Shown: positions 38,901 through 44,278, numbered from the stretch's first letter. The stretch is 63,274 nucleotides of DNA from CAZWRK01 sp964635875 (GCA_964635875.1 CAZWRK010000006.1:1-63274); one strand, 5' to 3'. The notes: generated by a model not told the origin, from the sequence alone. A program made the numbers and translations.

Positions 38901-41188
38901 AACTGCCGCTCACTGACGAACAGCGAATCGCGAGGGTAGAGAAAGCCCTGGATAAGTCCATCGAGGAAATCACGGCGGACCTGAACGCCGGCAGGCTGTA
39001 TCCAACGGCGCCGAAAGCCCCTGTTGATTCTCCAGCCATCGAAGCGAAGCGGGCAGAGCTTGAAGCACTTCGAGCGATTCGTGATGAATTGCGGCTTCTG
39101 GATACGGCAACGCAGGTCCAGAAGACTGAGAAGAATCTTGATAGGGAAATCGCACAGCTTGAGGCCGATCTGAAGTCTGGGACGCTCTACAAGGACCAGA
39201 AGCCGAAACCGAAGTTCACGTCTGAGGAAATCCGAAAGAAGCAGGCTCGACTGGCTGAACTGAAGGACAAGCGGGAAAAGGCTCGCGAGGACTCAGGCCA
39301 GAAACAGCAGAGAACGGACGCCGCTTATGTCCGTCTTCTGAAGAAGCAGGATGCTGAACTTGCTCGCCGAATTGCCGAAAAGGACTTCAAGAAGAAGGAG
39401 CCGAAGACAAGAGTCCTCACGCCAGAAATGAAAGACCTGCGATTCTCCATCGAGAAGCAACGGCAGGAACTGGCGAAGATGCGGTCAGAATGGGAGTTCA
39501 AGAACAAAAGCAAGGTCTACCAGTACGGCTCTACGGTCGTCGGGGGAGCTGCCAGCTTCATTCGAAAGATCCTGACGACTTGGGACCAATCTCTGATTGG
39601 TCGTCAGGGTTTTCTGCTGGGTATCACACACCCAGTGATTTACGCCAAGTCCATCGCCAAAGCGTTCGCCAATCCGTTCACGACTGGAAGTATCTTCCCA
39701 TCTGAAAAGGCATTGTTCGATCTTGCGGCCGAACTCGATGCTGATGAAGACTGGGTACGCATGGAGAAAATCGGGAAGCTGGCCATCACCGGCATTCACG
39801 GCGGAATCAATCGAGAAGAGGGCAATCAGTGGGCTCCAGAGTGGGCTGACTGGGTTCCGGGAGTCGCCGGAAGTGAGCGGGCCGGATCCGCGTTTATTAA
39901 CACGCAGCGCCGGCTTGTCTTCCGAAGCCTTGTTCAGAAACTGGCAAAGAAGATCAACGGGGAACGAAGCATTTCGAATGCAGAACTCCGTGTAATCGCC
40001 AATTTCATCAATGTTTCGACTGGACGCGGAAGCCTTGGAGATCGAGCGAATTCGCTTCAGGCAATAACTCATGTGTTCTTCTCGCCTCGCTGGTGGATGA
40101 GCCGATTGCAGTGGTGGGTTGGACAGCCAGCCTGGCACAACAGCAGTTGGTTCGGCTACGAGGGGGCTTCCTCAGAAGTTCGCAAAATGGCCCTTGCAGA
40201 ATGGGTGAATCAAGCCGCCGCACAGGCGATTGTGATGGGGCTTGTCTTCACGGGCATGTCACTGGCCTACGGTCCCCCAGGCGACGAAGAAGAATGGGAT
40301 ATCTTCCCCACTCCAACAAATCCGAATTTCGGCCGCGTTCGAATCGGAAAAACCGTTCTGGACCTAACGGCCGGACTCGGGCAGCATGTTTCGTTGCTTG
40401 CGAGACTGATGATGGGAAGACAGCAGGATGGCAAAGAAGTGGATGCTGGCCGAACACTGTGGGGCTACTTCAGAGGAAAGTTTGCTCCAATGCCTTCAAT
40501 CCTGTTTGACTATTTCCACGGCGAATCAATGGGCGGAGAGAAGTTTGCATCACCTGAATACTTCATCAGAATGGTGTCTCCGCTTATCGGGCAGGAAGCA
40601 TGGAACGCTGTTCGAGCTGAAGGGCCGGCAATGGGCTCAGCGCTTGCATTGGCTATGTTCTTCGGGATTGGTGCAAGAGTTCAGGAACCAAAGACTCAGG
40701 CCCGCAAGGACACCTTGAAAGAAATCAGGTCTCTGATGAACCAAAACGCTGCTCCTGAACGGGTGCAGCAGGTTCTGAATGAACACCTGATGAAAGCAGC
40801 GGCTACGGAAGCCAAAGAAAAGATGAAAACCGCCAATCCGGACGAAACTGAAGCTCTTCAGCGAGTCATTGATGGTGTTCAGTCGCCGGCTTTGGAGCAG
40901 GCTGTTCTGGAAGAAAAGTACGATATCGCGATTCGGGCACTGGAAGCTCTTTCAACTGAGTCGAAAGAGAAATCCGCGAAAAATGACGCGTCAATCCAGA
41001 CTGCTCGCGATTTGCTGAAAGCGATGGCGCCAACATTCGAGGATGCCAACAAGATTTTCACGGACGCATACCTTCAGGAAAATGGAACCCTGACGGAAAT
41101 CGTCGGCGAAAAAGACAATAAGCGGCGAAGAGTGAAGCCGTCAGTTGCTGCTGCACGTAGACGGCTGTTTTCAATTTACAACCAATAG
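26993..41188 (+). CDS. giant methyltransferase-helicase, large polyvalent protein (4,731 aa)
   Basis: One uninterrupted frame of 14.2 kb. Domain order: an N-terminal helical region (about 1-400), Gln/Pro/Glu-rich linkers (to about 1,430), an adenine-methyltransferase-like domain with motif I FLEPSSGIGSF (about 1,590) and a motif IV position reading NVPF, an SNF2-type helicase with Walker A GVGAGKT (about 2,310), box II DEAH (about 2,475) and motif VI QRLGRMIR (about 2,850), then long coiled coils and a C-terminal region with one hydrophobic segment (about 4,410). This plan matches the P1 DarB / phage large polyvalent proteins, which enter the cell with the DNA and counter restriction. Location after the ejection proteins agrees. 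The role here is inferred. Confidence 0.85.
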   Translation: MGKQKTGGYEAITPSTDTRGQSYIDEYRLKLDQMEAKRKRDEKVKAHLSEYASDPVSQALGMAEFKRKEQEQAKEQRKFEHDQVLQEAKDAYPDDPYGQAAFVGKHYARQRQAPAAQQAFSEGERLSQIKEQDKTARKLENLPVIGQFAVTREIAGAAIETAPRMVSMLNRLLDTATGEKSADELSREAGRIGQARQQAREEDVAPELSRHFGGAMQSFIQAAATPGGGYGKAIGLGLASANDALTTAEDAGLKGMNRLRYAGTQGLLEAGVAALSQKLFGPGVESRLAGQTVAARTWKELAKNFTKDQIKEVPEEVLTTVLQNISDVYERVAPDMTMDDFVNNVSDTVAQTLLFGAMAQGPDALKMGFQRRRNVTEPPQNPNDIARQRADEQAAAQPQEQPQPQEQPQEPAAQTQPAPVAPEIADFIKNPTSMKKYEAAVNAGMEPLRNPNRNNRSLLARRQAEKLKSSSPAPAPLEQSPPAQEAQPEAMSFPDSLSAFIEQKILEGLQNGQKQQADNEGEATSSPVSTEGQQQEGQEGLLSPPAGTQEQATSPARTRDSFESEYLDLRNQVKQTSGPTDPAARPLIEKLAKLTDENPQWADEIEQAQQAPPVVAPGEVPPDQSSPSMAGQVSSTPQQENKPAKTKKPSTWDDAPVSWRREAGEARDLYHARLEQQGWKKSPKPSVTFLDTPDRVRELSIQQLKDKPFKAGDKVTLNTGFSGDDMQITGEIMEDSEIGESRVKIRTDKRRVHWAPAYYVTPEKPEAEEVNLDKLKTFLSNAGSYEQGLKYKDAAIKRLSNQLGRATDENKPQIEKKLKAAQSERKEIVRMQDAGTPFPGLKGSVPAKPRPQGVKPKRSLRSAVLSEGGIDPASMQAYNVLELRQDGLLSVMLSREKGGISLEKMASVLVENGDLKVPDNYNPADWLIQQLKDNADSVRADYVTSDYQAILEKEQKQYEETKALLEAEGINPESLEGLRKDSEEAGIHRADSGEPNESELSESELDELVDTSFDFGANVKPQEPAATAADEFKLEQPKKPKPKAEFNDNENTKQSALFDAGKPGELEGQQLLFNSDPGDLNNPKTQENKPQNQAATDPRAALRDQIREAMAAEIKRKEDEKAAKDAKKWKLGDKVKLPNGDYGTIQSIMKEDGVYKALIGIEGKPGSESHPVSDLSPSSHRDSMEQIVDSIVGQPKKSKKRKASEPKPKSDAKQASEDRIKKAQEKKAAAAEAVRKLLQNISTPKSYLVPVDPEWIKVVANYAIATVELEINKFRDFIIDFRDAFGKEATEKLAPAIEESWGLLPEFGFDVDAAGDVMSVLKEIDNGAASDKGVEGVTGESGGTLAPPAGDNAQDGNAETESGPDDNPVSSGADNTGEADAGGTGIESEGTGPESGTGTESKPGRKPSVRGSRKPVVRVPREVGSVGNLRIRPDDVIAPAGVVGKLKANIAAIKLLKKLQAENRQATEDEQRVLMQYTGWGSLQHVFDTNKGDEYVNRPGLPERYGDYYKKSLMYEIENKYSTLDDLQRRVEVWEKAWGESYKFLKENLTEDEFKKAAASTLNAHYTSREVISEGIWGALQHMGATGGTFLEPSSGIGSFMGLMPQDIADNSKIVAIELDTLTGNMVKQLYPEADVYVKGFQDVLVPAGTVDIAATNVPFHKVGPKDAVSRYGREMNLHNYFIARMLDSLKPGGIAAVITTHFTMDANAQDREFLAEKADLVGAIRLPNSAFKANAGTEVTTDILFFRKPDGTPFKGEPWRNLASVGTYQVTVQKSPKSKPKTEEHSIAVNEYFANHPEMVLGTHSMNGKQYATQDSGSEYTLEPIKDADISEQLRKAVANLPAGIASTDTSAPILPEIEVGTSGVDGRIEFRGGKLQELSGGQWKAPEWIRQQILFTAKGEERKLKEETKKQKMADAMTQAIAYTRVRNAYENHIANMRKNDLSDEEYQASQLALNKAYDAYREKHGAINDSGSSWLEPDPGFFQTTGLEFEKERIDDNGQTVKTYVKADVFRERTVNADQVPTKVDTIEEAVKMSLAWRGSLNLPWMAELTGRPEEEIKQELLDSGTVFINPSTAMLEPADTYLSGNVHAKLRDAQKAVEDGDSRFEKNVEFLKQIQPAKMTIDAITPSLGANWVPTEVIDRWLRTVVGVPEAQTKYHAKGDIWTVRTGFIPRNIQNEWGTKSVDLFDLLPKAINGSPIRVMKKSPRIGADGKVREVDVVDEGQTQAAQTKAEKLKESFEKWAKSDEESIPKIEQAFNEQKNFYVRPKYNGEHLTFPGMSEVWLKRMRPYQKNTVWRAIREGRGMIAHGVGAGKTLELIAIAMEMKRLGIANKPLLVVQNSTLGQFARTFTEVYPAAKVMVATKDDLNPQNRARFMARIATGNWDAIVMAKSTFNMKLPNDPEREQAMVEGLIEELHAVMTETELADGRGSPSVKAIQQQINSLIRRLEKIIARVNDRTDKDVYFENMGVDALFLDEAHDYKKPPFVTKLDRGIKGLATDVSGRALSALVKMRFVQDNNRGRNTFMATGTPITNTLGESWLLMNMVAPDVLREFDVDTFDKFVATFAKISTTLEQNAVGKFQRLTRLSKFKNGHQLAQFIQSGWDVLLGSDLHDKIKEYSNNDDFPTMENGKETLHMVEVSPEFERFGRFFLDVYDAYKALEGEDKKIYSWIPVVIYGAAKAAAIDVRLVDPTAADDPGSKVNKMIEGVFEAYQEGTPEKLTQLIFSDISGRMSLDNLRAFAANEGVTLDVDEDSDAEPDPNADEDRWLYNEIKRKLIAKGIPEHEVQIINDHNKSMESMLELQDKVRAGIVRIVIGHSDTLGTGVNVQTRLKDIWELDIPMVPAKREQRLGRMIRFGNINKIVRAHVMAMKKSLDRTLMAMNLRKAKAAEQALSGKAGAEFDDPFSESLMSMADMEAAMNDDPMFYRRKELEFQIRKVRLDIEAALEQRSTERGRLRSREAEIKRLELEIERIQKNALKVKSIVDENPPLKVEGKEYKTLKEADEALKKKLDEESESVSKKTRENRIPMLANLYDKLDPGNYIADADWGPVQFNMFYGERKEVSADEAGNPVMKWISTSGTEIKFDGGTKIVRAQKLSTLIDHLKEYIEFDTAVRNLENVIASHKTEVEQLKAFLAQPVEGQIELDNLQNELDQLGNVMVQRDAHRPGKAAPRITKSPVTQANMPSGFELVEPGKESETLSGLPQRVLDEWTILAPSGATAGTGKTPQEAYFKAQQNPDWGMQTFPDIPDPAPRKPKNNKKAEEARERLRELQLRNRDHFDTFWKEWGKITRGETPPTFFPVTQEMAKAIAGIILNSLKAQTTKFEILIRDLLSSGEFDENVLSVMKPTLISTWNAIRSQFYPNLEEATPELFDEGMSAFSSEVIEEAIQTAVEESSPEAPEDPAGTPETATGDREVWPELDRYYSTKNAFSEQSRTELGMEPRQIPSREPREPSVMAADAYAKTAAGRRHVDSLISELAQYPRVVTPYENDLLNHRNAELSENLRASLKSQIAARDRGDSAGEAAAERDASIYRAAKRFLIEKVLETVGTLAGRALQARKAVINQEFELEQMAMEYEIAYKQRPSTEQLAEFQKKIDALKENIAKLEKLMADQDAVIAGKNESIENLEAKLKEAHEAAVAATAAPAAPEQTAADPAGESQPAAPGILQRLAEEGKRRVESGFEKLAKMRGKVFSIETATAELMEALVEIAAGYSMQGVKKLADFLSRVEKRFGPDAKKLTPQLTQAWTQVTSGIGPIEFERDRILGRLKPEDSESVGRVARDLHRLVIARDNLDASPEGRQRAVDGVHEILSAIMPELTKEQVARAMSGIGVYSEPSQDEIEVIRRDQKAQLLLLEQIADWNSGAAPPKTGPQRPPVSDEQRMLRRLVEDAKKAAGVIEATEGQLRSALDAAKRATENRIKDLTKALNENEPIRKKRKLLVPDAELEALRHQRDGLQKLYNETFGKLPLTDEQRIARVEKALDKSIEEITADLNAGRLYPTAPKAPVDSPAIEAKRAELEALRAIRDELRLLDTATQVQKTEKNLDREIAQLEADLKSGTLYKDQKPKPKFTSEEIRKKQARLAELKDKREKAREDSGQKQQRTDAAYVRLLKKQDAELARRIAEKDFKKKEPKTRVLTPEMKDLRFSIEKQRQELAKMRSEWEFKNKSKVYQYGSTVVGGAASFIRKILTTWDQSLIGRQGFLLGITHPVIYAKSIAKAFANPFTTGSIFPSEKALFDLAAELDADEDWVRMEKIGKLAITGIHGGINREEGNQWAPEWADWVPGVAGSERAGSAFINTQRRLVFRSLVQKLAKKINGERSISNAELRVIANFINVSTGRGSLGDRANSLQAITHVFFSPRWWMSRLQWWVGQPAWHNSSWFGYEGASSEVRKMALAEWVNQAAAQAIVMGLVFTGMSLAYGPPGDEEEWDIFPTPTNPNFGRVRIGKTVLDLTAGLGQHVSLLARLMMGRQQDGKEVDAGRTLWGYFRGKFAPMPSILFDYFHGESMGGEKFASPEYFIRMVSPLIGQEAWNAVRAEGPAMGSALALAMFFGIGARVQEPKTQARKDTLKEIRSLMNQNAAPERVQQVLNEHLMKAAATEAKEKMKTANPDETEALQRVIDGVQSPALEQAVLEEKYDIAIRALEALSTESKEKSAKNDASIQTARDLLKAMAPTFEDANKIFTDAYLQENGTLTEIVGEKDNKRRRVKPSVAAARRRLFSIYNQ

Positions 41189-41202
41189 GGCCGCGTTTGT
41201 TA

Positions 41203-41230
41203 TTGACGCCTCAAAAACAGTTGCTAGGAT
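41203..41230 (+). promoter_or_regulatory. sigma70-type promoter of the intergenic RNA
   Basis: TTGACG (41203-41208), 16-bp spacer, TAGGAT (41225-41230). The -35 box is the same as in the promoter before the tRNA at 53499. No coding start with a ribosome binding site follows within 250 bp, so its product is most likely a non-coding RNA. Confidence 0.6.
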
Positions 41231-41236
41231 CACCGA

Positions 41237-41501
41237 CCGCACTCAGGTTGCCGTTGTTTCGATGGCGGCAACCCCCGGTCGATTCGGCAGTCATCAATGA
41301 TTCGTTACTGAGTCGATGACGAACTGGATGCAGAACGGACGCCAGTCTTAGCTGCTTCCCCTCGGGCAAGTGGGGCCACTCGCGTGGAAATGGAAGTATC
41401 GGTAACGGAACGAGTGAGTTTGATTCTTGGGCGCACTCGGGACGCTCCATTCCACATAACACAGTCGTTGTATTGAAATGCAGCAACGACTGTGTTTTTT
41501 T
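41237..41501 (+). ncRNA. structured non-coding RNA, unknown class (about 265 nt)
   Basis: It lies between a good promoter (41203-41230) and a strong terminator (41459-41501) with no credible frame in between. Helices visible by eye: GGTTGCCG/CGGCAACC (41246-41253 with 41266-41273), nested inside a GACCG/CGGTC stem (41235-41239 with 41276-41280); GTCATC/GATGAC further on; CCCC/GGGG; and GTGGAAATGGA pairing with TCCATTCCAC through one bulged A, closing a large domain before the terminator. I do not recognise it as tmRNA, 6S or RNase P RNA. It contains six GGA triplets, three in ANGGA context; that is about the number expected by chance. Confidence 0.6.
41459..41501 (+). terminator. strong intrinsic terminator
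   Basis: ACACAGTCGTTG (41459-41470) and CAACGACTGTGT (41484-41495) form a perfect 12-bp stem around a 13-base loop, followed by seven T. It ends the proposed non-coding RNA. Confidence 0.92.
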
Positions 41502-41556
41502 CCGTGCGCAGAATTCACCTGTCCGTGTTCTTTTTTATCAGAAATGGAGAGTTTCA

Positions 41557-42027
41557 GTGAAGCAGCAGATTTGGGAAGCAATGGAAGAAATGCAGGGGAA
41601 AATCGCGGCAGAGATCCGCGTGATGCTCAAAGAGCCCCCGATCGACCCGAAGAATTTTGGACCTGAAAGCCAGGCTCGTCGGATCAAGGCAATGCAGGAA
41701 TGCTGTGCAACGTCAGAGACAGACGAAGAGCGACACGAAAAGTGGATGCAGCAGCACTTGGCTGACGGATGGACTGAAGGCGAGTACAGCGAAGCCGCAA
41801 AGACTCACCCGAATCTGCTTCCTTGGGAGTGTCTGCCCCGTCCAGTTCAGGCAAAAGCCCGGATTTTTGATGTTGTGGCGAAGACCGCTTCCTTCATTAT
41901 TGATCTGATTGAAAACGATTCGTTCTTCAAGGACTGGGACAGCGTTAAAGCTGCCCCTGATGATCTTGGACAGACTGAATCGGTTGATACGGAAACCCAG
42001 ATTCCGCCCGACCTGGACATCGACTAG
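41557..42027 (+). CDS. RyR-domain protein (156 aa)
   Basis: Residues 60-105 match the short helical domain first named from ryanodine receptors and also known in bacteria and phages: W63, GW (71-72), then KTHPNLLPWECLP (82-94). The function of prokaryotic RyR domains is not settled; a ligand-binding role is often proposed. The N-terminal 50 residues are helical and the C-terminal 30 are acidic. I chose the GTG with GGAGA upstream; an ATG 24 bases later is an alternative. It is followed after 10 bp by the tRNA-like element. Confidence 0.7.
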   Translation: MKQQIWEAMEEMQGKIAAEIRVMLKEPPIDPKNFGPESQARRIKAMQECCATSETDEERHEKWMQQHLADGWTEGEYSEAAKTHPNLLPWECLPRPVQAKARIFDVVAKTASFIIDLIENDSFFKDWDSVKAAPDDLGQTESVDTETQIPPDLDID

Positions 42028-42037
42028 CTCCAATCGT

Positions 42038-42110
42038 CGAGCAGCAGTGTGCTGGTGCGCACGACAGTCTAACCCATCTGTAAGTCTCCGTTCGAATCGG
42101 AGCTGCTTGA
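42038..42110 (+). tRNA. tRNA-like element with irregular anticodon arm
   Basis: A 73-nt cloverleaf can be drawn: acceptor CGAGCAG/CTGCTTG (one G-T) with discriminator A, D stem GTGT/GCAC with GG in the loop, a 4-base variable loop and a perfect T arm CTCCG-TTCGAAT-CGGAG. The anticodon arm is odd: ACAG/CTGT pairs, but the enclosed 10 bases TCTAACCCAT give either an 8-base loop after a T-T mismatch or a 7-base loop CTAACCC with one bulged T (anticodon AAC, Val). No CCA is encoded. It could be a decayed tRNA, a frameshifting tRNA or a tRNA mimic. Confidence 0.55.
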
Positions 42111-42112
42111 AT

Positions 42113-42190
42113 CCTCACTTCGCAAGGACCAAAGCGAATCGGCTGATCCCCGTTGCCTAAGAGTGGCAGTGAGGCTTTTCTGTTTCTTTG
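42113..42190 (+). promoter_or_regulatory. three-way-junction RNA leader before csrA
   Basis: CCTCAC (42113-42118) pairs with GTGAGG (42169-42174). Directly inside are TTCGC/GCGAA (42119-42123 with 42134-42138) and TGCC/GGCA (42154-42157 with 42165-42168), with no unpaired bases at two of the three joints. The loop of the first inner hairpin contains CAAGGACC, a good match to the CARGGA core of CsrA binding sites. A T-rich run (42176-42189) follows. The element ends 15 bp before the csrA start, whose ribosome binding site (GAGGAAGGGA) also has GGA. Confidence 0.55.
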
Positions 42191-42205
42191 AGGAAGGGAA
42201 TTCTA

Positions 42206-42397
42206 ATGCTTGTTCTGTCACGGAAGCCGCATGAATCCATTGTTATCGCCGGCGAAATCACGCTGACGATCATCGAGGTTCGCGGCGACAAGGTTCGAGT
42301 CGGTATCAAAGCCCCGCGAGATATCGACGTTGACCGCGAAGAAGTGTTCCTTGCGAAGCAGCAGGAACGTAACCCCCCGCCCCCGGTTTTTGCTTAG
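42206..42397 (+). CDS. csrA: carbon storage regulator CsrA
   Basis: CsrA/RsmA is a small dimeric RNA-binding protein that blocks or stabilises mRNAs through GGA motifs. The 63-aa product starts MLVLSRK and continues with the family pattern ESIVIAGEITLTIIEVRGDKVRVGI, then the C-terminal DREEVFLAKQ helix; the RNA-contacting L4 and R6 region at the N-terminus and the R in DREEV (matching R44) are present. The last residues are Pro-rich. A strong AGGAAGGGA site precedes the ATG. A phage copy could retune host mRNAs or phage translation. Confidence 0.93.
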   Translation: MLVLSRKPHESIVIAGEITLTIIEVRGDKVRVGIKAPRDIDVDREEVFLAKQQERNPPPPVFA

Positions 42398-42407
42398 GAG
42401 GAATCCA

Positions 42408-43283
42408 TTGTCCGCTGTAGATCCTTTCGCGATTTTCGACACATCACCACCGGAGTCGCCGCCTCCAGTGGTGGAGTCGGGGATTGCTGTCCCAAATGGT
42501 TCTGTATTCGTTTACGACCTTGAAACCGTCCCGGACGAATCACGAAACCCCCGCCCTGTCCCGGTCGAACGGCCCTTGAAGCCCGACGCTCCTGTAGACG
42601 TGGAGAAGTTGCAGCAACAGACCGTAGCGGCTATTCGGGAGAAGATTCCCGTTTTGTCCATCGCCCAGCTGATGAAGCTGGGAAACATCGAGATGGCAGC
42701 ACAAAAGCCGCGTCAGGGAGTTAAAGATGCGGTCTCTGAGCAGCTTTCCATTGAAACCAGCAGTGGTCATGAGCAGCAGATGGCTGAATGGCTGAAGCTC
42801 GGATTCAACCCGCTTGGATGCAGGATTGTGGCTCTTGGCATTAAGTCTGCGAAGCATCGAGTCACAATGCTCGCAAAGGACAATGATGAAGAGCGTGAGC
42901 TGCTGAGAGTGCTGTGGCTGCACATTCAGCGTTTCCAGACTCGCTGCGGCTACAACATCACTGGATTTGATGACAGTGTGTTGATTGCCCGTTCGATGAT
43001 TCTGGGGATTGAAGCTCCAGAAAGAATCAGCCGGAAGAAGTTTGGAGACCGGGGATCGATCGATTTGATGGTCGCTCTGTTTCCGAATTCGCCGGCGCAG
43101 AAACTGAAGGAAGTTTGCAGACTGCTGGGGATCGTCCCACCAGCAGGTTACGAAATGTCCGGCGACAAGGTTTTCCAGCTTGTTGAGGAAGGACGATGGG
43201 ACGACATCGCGGCTTACGTGAGCAGCGATGCGGACATCGAGTTCGAGTTGTATTCACGATTGAGTGAATATCAGTTGTTCTAA
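42408..43283 (+). CDS. DnaQ-like 3'-5' exonuclease
   Basis: The motif FVYDLETVPDE (about residues 33-43) gives the DxE metal pair of Exo I. CGYNITGFDDSVLIARS near residue 180 matches Exo II (N...FD), and a C-terminal YVSSDADIEFELYSRL supplies an Exo III-like Asp. This is the plan of the PolB-like predicted exonuclease family found in phages. TTG start, chosen for its strong TAGGAGG site. It begins 11 bp after csrA and opens the DNA-metabolism group. Confidence 0.78.
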   Translation: MSAVDPFAIFDTSPPESPPPVVESGIAVPNGSVFVYDLETVPDESRNPRPVPVERPLKPDAPVDVEKLQQQTVAAIREKIPVLSIAQLMKLGNIEMAAQKPRQGVKDAVSEQLSIETSSGHEQQMAEWLKLGFNPLGCRIVALGIKSAKHRVTMLAKDNDEERELLRVLWLHIQRFQTRCGYNITGFDDSVLIARSMILGIEAPERISRKKFGDRGSIDLMVALFPNSPAQKLKEVCRLLGIVPPAGYEMSGDKVFQLVEEGRWDDIAAYVSSDADIEFELYSRLSEYQLF

Positions 43284-43315
43284 AGTTTGCTTTTCAGCAG
43301 AAAGATGAGGAAGTT

Positions 43316-44278
43316 TTGAACGTTCCAATCACAGCCCTGACAAGGGCATCACAGATTTATGAGAAGATCGACAATCCGCTGGCGTTCATCGAGCAGATGG
43401 GTAAGTCGTTCCAGCAGTCTGCGATCATGGGAGTTAATACTCCGGGAGACGGTGCAGTTCTCGCGCTCACTTGTATGTGCGAGGGAATTACACCGCTTGA
43501 GTTCGCGAAAACGTACCACATCATCAACGGCCGTCCCTCCATGCGAGCCGACATGATGAATGCCAAGTTCAAGGCTGCTGGCGGCAAAATCAGGTGGATC
43601 AATCTCGGTGATGACCACAAAGCCGCTGAGGCCGAGTTCACTTACGATGGCGAAACGCTGACGATCAAGTACACGATCGAAGACGCGCGGGCCGTTGTTG
43701 GTGATAAACTGGACAAAGCGGACTCGAATTGGCGGAAAGACCGTGGGGCAATGTTGCGGGCTCGCCTGATCACGAAGGCGATTCGAATCATGGCCCCGGA
43801 ACTGATTGCCGGCGTTTACACTCCTGAAGAACTGGAGGACGCTGGTGTAGCCGTTTCGGCAGATCCAAAGCCTGTGAAGAAGTCCCCGGCTGAGCGACGT
43901 AAGGAGCTGGAAGCAGAAGCGGCGGCAGCGACACCTTCTGTGGTTGTTGTCGATGAATCTCCAGTGAAAGAGGCGGGAACGGCCGTTGCTGCTGACCCAG
44001 TGATTGAAGCAACAATCGATCCTGCCCCGTTTGAGTCTGCCCCAGTTGATGACTCAAACGAACCTGTAACTGTTGAGCTGTTGCAGGAAATCGCCGCAGT
44101 TGGATCGAAGATTCCATCCCCAACTAATCCGGGCCAAGGAATGTCTATCGCTGAAATCAGCGAGGGCATTTGTCGAGCCTGTGGCGTCAAGAAACCGCAG
44201 GAGGCTCCCCGTGGGAAGATCCGAAATCTCATCGCCAGATTTAAGGCCGAAATCGCCAAGAGCAACGCCAAGGGCTGA
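43316..44278 (+). CDS. RecT-like single-strand annealing protein
   Basis: RecT proteins pair complementary single strands in phage recombination. Here the core (about residues 20-170) shows QMGKSFQQSAIMGVN, THE-type 'AKTYHIINGRPSMRADMMNAKFKAAGGKI' in part, and RARLITKAIRIMAPELIAGVYTPEE, an arrangement typical of RecT/Erf-related sets. The C-terminal 140 residues are Ala/Pro/Glu-rich and end in a basic helix. TTG start after GAGGAAG. It follows a 3'-5' exonuclease, the usual RecE/RecT-type pairing. Confidence 0.65.
   Translation: MNVPITALTRASQIYEKIDNPLAFIEQMGKSFQQSAIMGVNTPGDGAVLALTCMCEGITPLEFAKTYHIINGRPSMRADMMNAKFKAAGGKIRWINLGDDHKAAEAEFTYDGETLTIKYTIEDARAVVGDKLDKADSNWRKDRGAMLRARLITKAIRIMAPELIAGVYTPEELEDAGVAVSADPKPVKKSPAERRKELEAEAAAATPSVVVVDESPVKEAGTAVAADPVIEATIDPAPFESAPVDDSNEPVTVELLQEIAAVGSKIPSPTNPGQGMSIAEISEGICRACGVKKPQEAPRGKIRNLIARFKAEIAKSNAKG

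Noticed and set aside
40248..40718. Small frames on both strands near the C-terminal part of the giant gene
   Set aside because: No ribosome binding sites and composition of shadows.
41237..41501. The intergenic RNA as a tmRNA, 6S RNA or RNase P RNA
   Set aside because: I find no tRNA-like end with a tag reading frame, no 6S-type single long hairpin with open bubble and no RNase P conserved core.
41237..41501. GGA enrichment in the intergenic RNA as proof of a CsrA sponge
   Set aside because: Six GGA in about 265 nt is near random expectation for this base composition, so the count alone is not evidence.
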